Part shown: piece after piece, positions 12,717 to 24,706 of the stretch
How positions within the stretch are numbered: the stretch's first letter is position 1
Layout: every line of letters starts with the position of its first letter
NCBI RefSeq assembly: GCF_963676685.1
Contig: NC_092346.1
Coordinates: 31,385,133 to 31,449,132 of the forward strand
Direction: 5' to 3'
Length of the DNA: 64,000 nucleotides
Source of the DNA: Mytilus edulis
Taxonomy: Eukaryota > Mollusca > Bivalvia > Mytilida > Mytilidae
The notes under the pieces: generated by a model
The model's input: the letters and a program-made list of their open reading frames with translations, nothing else
Databases searched by the model: none
What the model was told of the DNA's origin: nothing
Position numbers and translations under genes: made by a program

Positions 12717-12825
12717 TTAACCGTTTCACAAATGATATCGGATATGTTCCTTACGTCGTAACTACAATCCCCTTCCATTCAGAAATGTGACCTACCGAAT
12801 TAGACTATTTATCGGATTTGTTTTC

Positions 12826-13078
12826 TCATAAGCAACACGACGAGTGCCACACGTGGAGCAGGATCTGCTTACCTTTCCGGAGCACCTGAGATTACCCCTA
12901 GTTTTTGGTGGGATTCGTGTTGTTTATTCTTTTGTTTTCTATGTTGTGTAATGTGTACTATTGTTTGTCTGTTTGTCTTTTTCATATAAAGCCATGGCGT
13001 TTTCAGTTTATTTTCGATTTATGAGTTTGACTGTCCCTCTGGTATCTTTCGTCCCTCTTTTAATCTTTTCATATTTTT
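12826..13078 (+). repeat. 3' UTR module of the YIDD retroelement
   Basis: It starts near AGCAACACGACGAGTGCCAC and runs through TTTTTGGTGGGATTCGTGTT to GGTATCTTTCGTCCCTCTTT. The same module occurs at 47950-48186, 53660-53830 and, partly, 3630-3725. Its position directly after reverse transcriptase relics here and at 3.6 kb identifies it as the element's noncoding tail. Confidence 0.75.
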
Positions 13079-13089
13079 AAATACAATTA

Positions 13090-13345
13090 TATTTTTGTAC
13101 CTCTATATTTGACATTTTTACCTATTAAGTCTTTTTGTTTTGTTCACAAATCATTGTGAATGTTATTGGATTTTACGTGAGAGGTTTAGATAGCTATTAA
13201 ACTAGGTTTAATTCACCATTTTCTACCTCCGATACTGACAGTTCCAAGTCAGGAATATGACAGTTGTTATCCATTCCTTTGGATGTGTTTGAGCTTTTGA
13301 TTTTGCCATTATATTACGCACTTTCACCCGCTTTTTAACCGGAGT
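13090..13345 (-). repeat. Family C dispersed repeat, long copy
   Basis: GACATTTTTACCTATTAAGT, GTGAGAGGTTTAGATAGCTA and CCAAGTCAGGAATATGACAG are shared with 42490-42760. It directly follows a retroelement 3' module. Confidence 0.75.
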
Positions 13346-14140
13346 ACAATATTTTTTGTTTTTTTTACTTTCTTTGTATCTTCAACCTATTTTACCGCCT
13401 GATTTTGTTATTGATGATCATTAAAGAAGTCATCTTGACCTACTTTTTTGTAAAGACTTATTACGATGTTGGTGTAAATTACATCTTCGATTCATATATC
13501 AGCAATTATGAAGGAACATAACCAATAGACATGAGTTCGATGCATTTCCGTCAGAAACTTTGGATTGGTGAACATCATTTGTGCGTTTAGGGGCATCGTC
13601 GCTTCCGTTCCCACGTTGAGCGAGTGGCTGGAAAACTATGAAGCTATATTGCACGAATTATTCGGCTAATTGAGTTCTCATAATTGACAATCAGCTCTGC
13701 TGTCGTAAGGTAATTGTTATTAAGAACCTACGGAACAAACGTTTTTCTAGTTTATTCTGCACAATGACGATCACTAAGATGCTTGATTAACGTTGATAAT
13801 GCAGGGATACATCCGATCCTCTCTTTCAGGGAAATGACAAACTCGAATGGAGTCAATTACTTGGAACTGTTAACAAAAATTTACAAAGCAAAACGTGGGT
13901 AACCGAAGGTCTAGTAAATATAAATCAGTGAATATATATATATGATTCATTATTAGGGTCAAGGTCCTTAAAATGTCTGTATTCAAGCAAACAGAAGAAC
14001 ATAGACAATAATAAATATGGATATTAGGTCAAAATTTTAACACATAGTTGTAACTTAAGCATCATATTTTGCATGTAAAGAACAAGTATTGATTTTCTTA
14101 TATATGTTTGAGGTGGAATTTATTCATATATTGATAAATA

Positions 14141-15302
14141 AACTCATCATAGATACCAGGGTTAAATTTTGTATATACGCCAGACGCGCGTTTCGTCTAC
14201 AAAAGACTCATCAATGACGCTCGAATCCAAAAAAGCTAAAAAGGCCAAATAAAGTACGAAATTGAAGAGCATTGAGGACCAAAATTCCTAAAAGTTTTGC
14301 CAAATCCTGCTAAGGTAATCTATGCCTGAGGTAGAAAAGCCTTAGTATTTCAAAAAATTCTAAATTTTGTAAACAGTTAATTTATAAATATAACCATATC
14401 AATGATAATTCATCTCACCACAAGTGCTGACTACTGGGCTGGTGATACCCTCGGGGAAATAAATCTCCACCAGCAGTAGCATCGACCCAGTGGTTGTGAA
14501 TAAACTCATCATAGATACCAGGACTAAATTTTGTATATTCGCCAGACGCGCGTTTCGTCTACAAAAGACTCATCAGTGACGCTCGAATCCAAAAAAGTTA
14601 AAAAGGCCAAATAAAGTACGAAGTTGAAGAGCATTGAGGACCAAAATTCCTAAAAGTATTGCCAAATCCAGCTAAGGTAATCTGTGCCTGAGGTAGAAAA
14701 GCCTAAGTATTTAAAAAATTCTAAATTTAAGTGCTGACTACTGGACTGGTGATACCCTCGGGGAAATAAATCTCCACCAGCAGTGGCATCGACCCAGTGG
14801 TTGTAAATAAAGTCATCATAGATACCAGGACTAAATTTTGTAAAAACGCCAGACGCGCGTTTCGTCTACAAAAACCTCATCAGTGACGCTCGAATCCAAA
14901 AAAGCTAAAAAGGCCAAATAAAATACCAAATTGAAGAGCATTGAGGACCAAAATTCCTAAAAGTTTTGCCAAATCCTGCTAAGGTAATCTATGCCTGAGG
15001 TAGAAAAGCCTTAGTATTTCAAAAATTCTAAATTTTGTAAACAGTTAATTTATAAATATAACCATATCAATGATAATTCATGTCAGAACAAGTGCTGACT
15101 ACTGGGCTGGTGATACCCTCGGGGAAATAAATCTCCACCAGCAGTGGAATCGACCCAGTGGTTGTAAATAAACTCATCATAGATACCAGGACTAAATTTT
15201 GTTTATACGCCAGACGCGCATTTCGTCTACAAAAGACTCATCAGTGACGCTCGAATCCAAAAAAGTTAAAAAAAAAAAACAAAAAAAAAAAAACAAAAAA
15301 GG
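14141..15302 (+). repeat. Family A tandem array, about 3.2 units of 361 bases
   Basis: Unit starts (AACTCATCATAGATACCAGG) fall at 14141, 14503, 14810 and 15171. The intervals are 362, 307 and 361. The second unit lacks about 55 bases that the others have between CTAAATT and GTGCTGACTACTG. Each unit carries CGCCAGACGCGCGTTTCGTC, with CGCGCATTTCGTC in the last. The array ends in an A-rich tract at 15268-15298. Confidence 0.9.
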
Positions 15303-18300
15303 CCTCAGGTTAATATGTTTTAAGAAACCTTTTGCTAGGCAGATTTTTCAAAGTAAGATTTATTAAAACTGCACAAAATAAAAACTGGTTGAACAATGAA
15401 TACCACTTAACTTAGTCACCATTTTATGCTTGCAAGTTGAAAAGTTCGGAAAATTTAACGTTTTTATTTGATGTGGAAATTATATATCAATTGATAAACA
15501 GTTTTTGGGAAATTCTATTGTCAGTAGAGATTTCATAGTAAGTTTTAAAATAATTGCGTTATTCAAATAAATTAGTCGTATCAAATGAGATGTCATTTTA
15601 TAAACATCTTCTAAAACTGTTCAGCTTCGCCTGCTGAGTGTAGAAATGCAATGAATCATTTGACTAAGTCAATCTCCAACGACAAATACAAATAAATTAT
15701 TTAAAGCTATTATTGAGACACATTTCATACTTCATTTGAAGATAAACTGATAAAAGATAAAACAAATTGTTACATTGTCCATCTCAACTTTATTGATAAA
15801 ACACCTTTTGAAAAAAATACATATATCATTTTGCAAATACCTTCTTGGAACCAAGAAAACCTCTTCAAATATAGAGTGAAATAGGAACAAGGTAGACTTC
15901 CAGTTGAAACTTTTATTACAACCCAATGTATTTGATACATTGCTAGAATAAATAATTTAAACCAATGATTCAAAGAGGCCTTTGAACTTTCAAGTCCCTT
16001 CATTTACAATGTGTATATTCTTGGTATACATATGCTAAAGACAAGGCGGCCAATTGTACGAATATAACAGATGTAAGCCTTTTAAAATCAGAAATTAAAA
16101 ATGAAATAAATGACTATCATAAGGATTTATATAAAAGTAAAATAGAAAAGATGACAAAAGTAGCAAACGTTTTCTGTATAAAAACTCTCACTTGAAGCAT
16201 ATTTTTACTTATTGTAACATAGATATGGAATATTGTAATATTATCAATTTATATCTTATGTTGCTAAATATGATCAACTGTCGTACATTATTTAGTGTTT
16301 TTTCTTGTTTATTGTATGTTTAAAATTGTATTGGCACACACATTGTAAATTTTTGAAGATAATTAATAAAATTATGATTGTAATAAACCCTCTTCAAATC
16401 AGGAGAAACAGATCAATTAGGATGTCATAATTGTCGCAGAGGTAATAATGAGCATTTTAATATAGGATAGAACATATTCAATATGAGCAACAGCTATATC
16501 TAATAATAAATCATTTGTTTACCTTCCCCAGCATTTATTCATCAGGATAGGTTAAGTGAATGTATAAAAAAGAGACATAAACTCTGTTTACTTTTATGCT
16601 TCTAAATACGACAACTTCCGGTTTCTAATTTAGAATGGATTATCTATGGATAAATGGTATTTTACTGTTGTTTTATATAGATAAATAGAAGACGATTTTG
16701 TTTCTACAGGTTTATTTTTATTGCTTAATAAAAAAAAAAAACACTGTTTCCTTCTTACTCATTTTCATACAATGAAAGTTTATTGAAAATGACTACGGCA
16801 AAACTTTTTTTTTATCATATCTGATAGCTAGCTTAAACGAAACATGTAAAAATGGCATTTGTGACAAAAAAAAAGGACAATTAGGATTTTGCTAGTAAAT
16901 AAATATATATACTGGTAGTTATACATTTAAATCTCTCAATCACAATACTCTATTTGTCGAATTTGTTGTACTTAGAAACCTTGTTCGCCCATTCATGAAC
17001 TATACCTTTTAGTTACCCCTATTTTGCAAAATTAAAGGGATGAACTTTAATAAACCATTGCCGTTTAAAATATATCATTTATCGTTATTAAGACATTAAA
17101 AGAGATAAATACAGTATAATCCAATATCTTGCCTAAAATAATAGTTGTTAAGTAAAAAAAAAACATGTTATTGCTACATTCAAATTATGCGTGTCGTATA
17201 TAACTATAAGTCATATAAAGTGTATTTATTCAGACATATTGCAGTGCTTTAGCAGTTTCCACACTGACGAAAACAAAATGAGCAATGCCGTCAGTGTAAT
17301 TTCGCGTCATAATATTAAGATGTTATATGAATCTTATTCAGTAGCAATATGGTATGTAGATGCTTATGTTTATTTAGTTACGTGGATTTGTGAATGACTA
17401 TGACCGGTAGTGGTTGATATTACTATAAAACAACACCCTTGAAGGATTAGTCTACGCTATATTCCCAATGATACTAATATTACAACCACAGTATGCCAAA
17501 CAATGTTTACATTTAAACAACGTTTAACAAGTTTTCAAAGGGTTAATAATAAAACATTTGAAGAAAACATTAAACAAAGAGATTAGGTTAATTCCTAAGT
17601 TTGTCGTTGGTGATAAATGTAGATTTTTCGTGACAACCGCTAGGTTTGTAATGTAAATTGTTTACAAATTGGGTGTTACGGATACTTCGTGGGCTTTCAA
17701 ATGCATATATTTCAATTCTTAAAATATAACATCTAAATTTTCTCAAGATTAGGCTAATAAGGTATAGTAGTTTATTAAGCATATAAATTGATTTTACTTT
17801 CGTTGAAAAAAAGAATCCAGGAATAAAGCATATAATAGTCGATTTGATATTTTAATTATAATAGAGCTTTGTGTTTTCGATTAACATTGATAAAATAGCG
17901 ATTTATTGTTAAACTGAAAATACCAAGTACACCATTTACATTTATTACGGAATACTCGTGTAGATCAATCGTGAATCTAAAGGCATAACATATTAGTTGC
18001 AATCAGAACAGACGTCCTATTTTCACATTTAGAATGTAACTAAATTTTACAGACGTCATTGAGTTGCCATTTCTTTTAAGTATTTTCCGTGCTAATTCCC
18101 TGTATGGGAATGTCTGTAAGAAGGGGGAAGTTTTTATTGATTAAGTAATTAAAACAAATCTGTAAAACCATAATCGTCTACAATAGATCTTGATTAAACA
18201 ACTACAAATTTACCATTTATCAATAGGTAATCCATTTTAAATTATAAATCGGAAGTGGTCTTTTTGGAAGCAAAAAAAGTACATTGAGATTTATATCTGA

Positions 18301-18849
18301 TTGTGATGCATTTACTTAACCTATCCTATTTTCTTTTAAACCAGTTAATCCAACATGAGAATCTTAGGGTCTTAAAAATAGATAAAGGATAAATCAAATG
18401 GATTTTTTGTTTAGTATAACATGATATAGTTTGTCCTCGAGAAAGCAACATTTATAATAGTACGATATTACTATAAGTTGTGGTTACATATTTATATTGC
18501 TTCCTCTTAAAAATGATTTTTTTACATCAATCATGTCTGGCTTGCAAATAATTCAATCATCTCGATCGTTAAGCTATTATCTCTGAAATTATCAATGTCA
18601 AATTTCTAAGGTGTGTATCATTCAAGAAATCCTTATGTCTTATACATATAAATTAAGGATATTAATTATTTCGACAATGGGTAGGTGATTGCTACTTCAA
18701 AGGTGTCCTTTAATCATAAACCTAGGAAATACTTCACCAATCACTATTGTTCAAGGCCGCTTACGAGAGCCTTTAACAAACCATTTGATCCAGATGTTTT
18801 AATGACAATTTGAAAAACGTGTTACAGTTCTTGTTTGAGATAGACTTCC
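15303..18849. other. No gene recognised
   Basis: The overlapping minus-strand frames at 15732-16003 and the frames at 17191 and 17588 have no signature. Stretches near 15340-15720 resemble 10200-10740 (for example AAAACTGCACAAAATAAA and TTTGACTAAGTCAATCT), so an old duplication or dispersed repeat links them. Confidence 0.5.
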
Positions 18850-19260
18850 CTCAAAAACATGTATGGCATATGGTCAATGGTAGAAGGCGTATTGTGTATA
18901 GTGTAAGGGAAATGATGTAATGGCGTGTAATTATGTGACGTGCGATCGGGAATGGTGTGGATGAAATGTGTACGACATTTAAAACTATGCAAAATATTTA
19001 TAAGAACTGATTTTTAATTTTATAAATTAATTACAATATTGTGATCAATTCGTTTTTTTTTAATGAATAGATAATTTTGTAGGAGCACGCTTACTTTAAA
19101 ATTTAATTGCATTTTTGGGTAATCCCAGGATGGTGTAGACAGAATGGGAAATGTTGTAATGTGTAAAGTGTATGGTGCAATGATGTAACATGTATGGTGT
19201 ATTGGCTCAGCGTGTATGGTGTTAGTTGGAAGTTAAGTTAACACCATCCAAGGACTGTAA
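18850..19260 (-). repeat. TACACCAT minisatellite element, inverted copy 2
   Basis: ATGGTGTA-type units flank a spacer with ACTTTAAAATTTAATTGCAT, as in copy 1 inverted. The shared CGTGCGATCGGGAATGG (inverted in copy 1 at 2188-2204) shows that the two are homologous elements and not independent satellites. Confidence 0.8.
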
Positions 19261-20149
19261 AGTTTTCTAGTCTCATTGTGTTTTATAACCCACCCGATAG
19301 AGTGACATGATTGGTTTGTCAGAAGACAAATAGAGAACTGCTTTTAAAAAATAATTAAAACTTAAAAGGAATGTTAAGGAACACTATATAATGGTAATAT
19401 CTAAGTTCGTCATATTATTTATAACCGTTCGAGAGTAATAATATCTTTTGAAAACTCGGAAAAGATTACAAAACTTTACTTTTATGTATTCATAGAATTA
19501 CTTGAATTGTCTCATCCGGCACTGAAACATATACATTATGTGAAATTTTTGGTGTGCACGACCAACAGACATTCTATCGGTTTGGTCTGAACAAGGACAA
19601 CATATGTGATGACCCAATGAATCGAAAGTACAACACACTAAAAGAACAATGTAGACAACGCCCTGGTTAGTTGCTGTTGCCGGGGAAAATGTCTGTTTTA
19701 CCTTACGTGTCCTTGTTTTTCATTTGCAGTGCATGTTTTTGTTTCCATTCCGATAGACAAATTAACCATTGCATCGTTAAGCACAAATGCCATTCTAAAC
19801 GTAACAGAACTTGCAACAACTCTATGAAGTTTCTATATAGGTTGTTTGTGCATAGATGAAATTCTGCCCGTTTCCACCATCTTTCGTTTTTTATTGGCAG
19901 TCAGAATAAAAATCCACGCACTTTGCAGAGTATATCTTTCAGAATTATTGTAAATATGTTCTCGTCCTAAATTTATAAGGATCAATTGAACAATCTAGGA
20001 CGTGTGACGATTGGAATATAGTACATAAACTTATTTACTTGAAACGATCTAACCCAACCAATCGGAACTAACACATTTATTAAAAAAAAAACCACAGTTG
20101 TTGGCATGACACGGGTTATGTTCTTCTCATATATTTTATGATAGTATGA

Positions 20150-20695
20150 TACTAAACCCCTAACGTGAGGGATTGTGTTTGATATTCATATGATGAATTC
20201 ATAGTCTTTCAATCAGTTTAATTGAGGTCTGGAGCTGACATGTTAGTTAACTGCTAGTAGTCTGTTGTTATTTATGTATTATTGTCATTTTGTTTATTTT
20301 CTTTTGTTACATCAGACTCGGACTTCTCTTGAACTGAATTTTAATGTGCGCATTGTTATGCGTTTACTTTTCTACATTGGCTAGAAGTATAGGGGTAGGG
20401 TTGAGAGCTCATAAACATGTTTAACCCGGCCGCAAGTTTGCGCCTGTCCCAAGTCAGGAGCCTCTGGCCTTTGTTAGTCTTGTATGATTTTTAATTTTAG
20501 TTTCTTGTGTATAATTTGGAGTTTAGTATGACGTCCTTTATCACTGAACTAGTATACATATTTTTCAAGAGACGCTTCTGGTAGTGGGAGTTTTTCGCTA
20601 CATTGAAGACCCATTGGTGGCCTTCGGCTGTTGTCTGCTCTATAGTCAGGATGTTGTCGCTTTGACACATTCCCCATTTCCTTTCTCAATTTTAT
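20150..20695 (+). repeat. Family F dispersed repeat
   Basis: I recognise this about 540-base sequence as a common mussel repeat. Landmarks are GAGGTCTGGAGCTGACATGT, TTTAACCCGGCCGCAAGTTT, GTCAGGAGCCTCTGGCCTTT, TGGTGGCCTTCGGCTGTTGT and GCTTTGACACATTCCCCATT. A short piece of its end recurs at 28665-28705. Confidence 0.7.
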
Positions 20696-21514
20696 GGTAA
20701 GCATGAATAGATGTTATCACTCTAAAAAAATATTCTATTTTGCCCTTTTAAAATTATCAGTATAAATTAAACTTTACAATAACTTTTCCCTTTGCTTTCA
20801 TTGGGCTACGACATTGTTGCCCTTTGAAGGCAAAAAATAATATATAACTAAATCAAAATCGGTCTTCATCAAACATTTTTTAACCGTGTTAACAACTTCT
20901 TTCCGTCATTGGTCATTGGACTTAAATCTAAAATAAACACCACAATTCAGTTAATCAATTATCTTATCATATTAACACGTTGCCTCTTAATCTCTAAAAG
21001 ACAAGTCAAGAGAGTACGTTCTGAAAATCTTAATCATTATTAAGAAAATATTGTAAAGTGTCGCAACATCTCATCAAAATTTCATTCAACAAATGATTTT
21101 TTTTTTAAATTTGAGCAGCTCTTTGAAAGTGTTAATTTCAGTTTAACTCGGAGCTCTGTCTTGAGTTTTCAATGTTGTGTTTTGTGTCTTTCGCCTCTCT
21201 TTCATAAGTACTTAGTATATCGTAAATGATCACGGAATACATACCTTTCTATACGCCAATTTAACCCATGTGTAATATCTGTAGTAGCAAGTAATGTTTC
21301 CAAAATCACCATACTATAATTGGCGCTTTGATTCTTATAATAATAAGCATAATAATTTCAAGTATTTCTTATTTACCAAATCTTTCGTTTATGCAAATCT
21401 ATTTGATAGTTTTTAGAAAAACATCAAAAACTCTATGCATTTTTTCAGAGCATGGATATATTATTGAATATGTTCTAAATGCCGATTTGATAAATGGGGA
21501 TTTGAGACTTTTTT

Positions 21515-21890
21515 CCTTTAAAAATGTCCTGTACCAAGTCAGGAATATGGCCATTGTTATATTATTGTTCGTTTCTGTGTGTGTTACATTTTAACGTTGC
21601 GTCGTTTGTTTTCTCTTATTTTTGAGTGTAATTTCACATTGCGATAAGACGTGTCACGGTACTTGTCTATCCCAAATTCATGTATTTGGTTTTGATGTTA
21701 TATTTGTTATTCTCGTGGGATTTTGTCTGATGCTTGGTCCGTTTCTCTGTGTGTTAGATTTTAGTGTTGTGTCGTTGTTCTCTTATATTAAATGCGTTTC
21801 CCTCGGTTTTAGTTTGTTACCCCGATTTTGTTTTTTGTCCATGGATTTATGAGTTTTGAACAGCGGTATACTACTGTTGCCTTTATTTGC
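21515..21890 (+). repeat. Family B dispersed repeat
   Basis: It runs from CCTTTAAAAATGTCCTGTAC to CAGCGGTATACTACTGTTGC. The same sequence is found at 32275-32695 and 46125-46545, and in parts elsewhere. The open frames at 21328-21594 and 21622-21852 are produced by it. An inverted family A piece follows at 21992-22112. Confidence 0.85.
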
Positions 21891-21991
21891 TATTACAATG
21901 CTATCAAACGTCCAGTTGTCAGAATCATATTTTAAGTGCAATCAACACCATTTACAAAAAAGACTCAATCGTTTGTTTACAAAAAATTTCG

Positions 21992-22112
21992 TACTTTATT
22001 TGGCCTTTTTAACTTTTTTGGATTCGAGTGTCACTGATGAGTCTTTTGTGGGCGAGACGCGCGTCTGGCGTGTATGCAGGATTTGGTCCTGGTTTCTATG
22101 ATGAGTTTATTT
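21992..22112 (-). repeat. Family A repeat, inverted
   Basis: It contains TTTGGATTCGAGTGTCACTG, GGGCGAGACGCGCGTCTGGC and TCTATGATGAGTTTATTTAC. The frames at 21856-22101 and 22031-22343 arise from it. Confidence 0.8.
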
Positions 22113-22344
22113 ACTTGTTTTCTTGGCAAATGTCTGTGGAACAATACCCTTTTAAAGTTGAGCAACTTATCAATAATTAAAGTAATAAATTTACTGCCAT
22201 TCTTATTCGACCTTTCGTTGAATCGGTATACTTTTTTGCCTATATCTAGTAAAGATTCTTTACTAATGATCCTGTTTGTAATGTTATTCTTCATCGCTAT
22301 ATTGACCTCAAATGCATGCAGTGTCACCTTCATATCGAATTAAA

Positions 22345-24564
22345 ATTCAAAAGGTCATATAAATATGTATATTTTTAAAGCTACCAAAAACGCTTCCTTA
22401 TAGTTAAGTGGATAAACATTGCTCTTTGAAGTGGTGATTGGTAACTGGTACAATACGTTTCAGTATTCTACTATTAGAAACAGTCAGGCAATGTCTCTTC
22501 CATGTCCACGTGGACTTAAAGTGTTGGTATTATTTGCAAGCGTTCTATTGCTTTTTACGCTGACATAATGGTTTTAACGCGGGATACGTGACATGGAATA
22601 ATAAAAGTAAACAAATCTTTTCCTGTCTATTATAATGGAAAAATAATTTTTCCTCCCCCGATGTACCATTAATAATGTATTTTTACAAATAATGCATTAG
22701 GTTCTTTATTTTTAATATTTAATATAGAGTAATGAGGGAAGTACTGGTTATCGGTTGCAGTGTTGTCTTTTTTATTTATCTTTTGTTTTGATCTGGTGTA
22801 TGCAGGAACATTTCGGTTAAATGATAAATGCATGCAAAAAAAGCGTTGATTACAAAGGTGAACAAGGTCTAACTTACCTTATATGTTATTTGTTAAGTAT
22901 GGTTTATGTTTTTTTGCCATTTTCAAATCCAACAGATTATCTGGTATTTAATTCTTCGTAAACCAAAATGAAAACAAAAAATGAGCTTTCAAATTGACAC
23001 CAACCCGAGTTTTGGGTATTTATAAAGCTGTACATCTGCATTACTTTATTGTAATCAACTGTAGATCATTAAAGCGGGGCCATAGAATAGGTATAGGTAT
23101 TGCTATAAGTATAGTTATCAGGATTGTTTTTCCCAAAAAAAACTTACGACTAAGATAAGTCTTAAGTCATGAACAATCAGTTTACATAAGATCAATCTCA
23201 GTCGTACGTTTTTATTGTGAAATCGACTTCAGGGACACCGCCACAGTTACTCCGGTCTCCAAAAAAAACCTCTCATTATTTTCTGTAATACACAACATAC
23301 ATATTTCCTCATAATAGAATGACGTATAGATATTTTGCCTAAAATACATAAACAAATATCAAGCCCCCCATCCCGTTCATCCAGATCGATCTATATATCA
23401 GACTTTTTATGATATTTATATTCTTAGTTTGATTTCGCCCAGAACATGCATCACCTGTTTGCCACTGGATGTTAAGCAAGATACAACCAATCAATCATTC
23501 ATAGATCATGCTCAAAACTAAAACAATGCACAAAAAATTAAAAAGTTTGTTTTTATGAAACGGATCACTATTTGCTTGTTTACTATGTTTACAATAATTT
23601 GGTTTTAAGCATAATTTATCGGTAAATGTTAAATGTATTAGAGCTATTTGATTATAAATGAAAACATGTATTTTGGGACAAAGTAAAGTAATACAAGAAT
23701 ACGTATATGTGGCATGATTGTCAATGAGACAACTCTACACCAGAGACCAAATGACGTAGAAGAAAGTTTTACTGCTAGACTATTTCGGTAGCGAGACACA
23801 CCTATTGGCTAATATCTAAAAAAATCTTTTTTTGCTATTAGACTATCGATCATTCCACAAAGTAAAGCTTCTTATAAAAATAGAAAGTATTAAAAGTTGC
23901 ATCATCCTTATATAAGGTTACACAAAATGAATTGTTACTTATTTCGTATATATGTTTCTTCAGAAGACGTACGGATTTTGATTGTTTGTATAGCATTTGT
24001 TACTTACTATCATAACAAATTAATCCATGTATGAAAACACTAATTTTACTCTTTTAAATCTAGTGTTTGGAATTTTTAGCAAACAACAAAAATACTGCTT
24101 ATTGTATTTAACTCAAACCTAACAAGCAATATATGTTTAATGTATTACGGTAAACCTATCATATTAAGTAACGATTGGTAGATCTATTAAGACAATTTTC
24201 CGAGTTGATGTAGTAAACTATTAACGGAAATGAATCCTAACGACACACGTAGGTATTAAGAATATCGATTTCTATGACAAAGCACTGAGCAAAGATTTTA
24301 AAGTATGGTCAATAGTTGAAGCCTTCATTTATACGTCATTTTTTATTTATCCACTCAATTTTTTTAATTTCTCTCTATTTAGCAGATTTGGTTGACTGAG
24401 AAAGAAAATGTGGTAAGCGACCTACAGAATTTGGAAATATCAGAACATTTTCTACGAAGACAATTTGTGGGGGAGACAAATCAAATCGAATGTCATTTTT
24501 CAGTCTTTAGTGTTCCGATGCAGGCTTATATCATCAAGGACTTTATAACAATTTCGTCCTCATA
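22345..24564. other. Region upstream of GPA2; no gene recognised
   Basis: This would hold the GPA2 promoter and any noncoding first exon. I cannot place a transcription start. A family J fragment lies at 23707-23760. The in-frame stop at 24508 closes the GPA2 reading frame upstream. Confidence 0.5.
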
Positions 24565-24588
24565 ATGACAAAACAAGTATATTTAAAA

Positions 24589-24706
24589 ATGAACTGGTGG
24601 AAAAACAATTTACTGACATGTTATAGAACTTTTTTAGTGCTCAACATTTTTATAGGATCTTCATTGTCATTACATCGTTGGGAACGAGCAGGGTGCCACA
24701 GAGTAG
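24589..24706 (+). CDS. GPA2: GPA2 coding exon 1: signal peptide and first cysteine
   Basis: This exon is 118 bases: 39 codons plus the first base of Gly40. It is followed directly by the donor GTAAGT at 24707. It encodes the signal peptide and the motif WERAGCHRV, which contains the first cysteine of the mature hormone. The split glycine codon is completed by the first two bases of exon 2 and restores the conserved VGH. The in-frame ATG at 24565 is equally acceptable by context (A at -3) and comes first in the transcript, so the true start could be there. The reading frame is too short and split to appear as a long ORF. Confidence 0.9.

Noticed and set aside
21328..22343. Series of 76-100-residue hydrophobic frames, resembling membrane proteins
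   Set aside because: They are produced by T-rich repeats of families B and A. The same frames recur, broken differently, at 32.2-32.7 and 45.8-46.5 kb.
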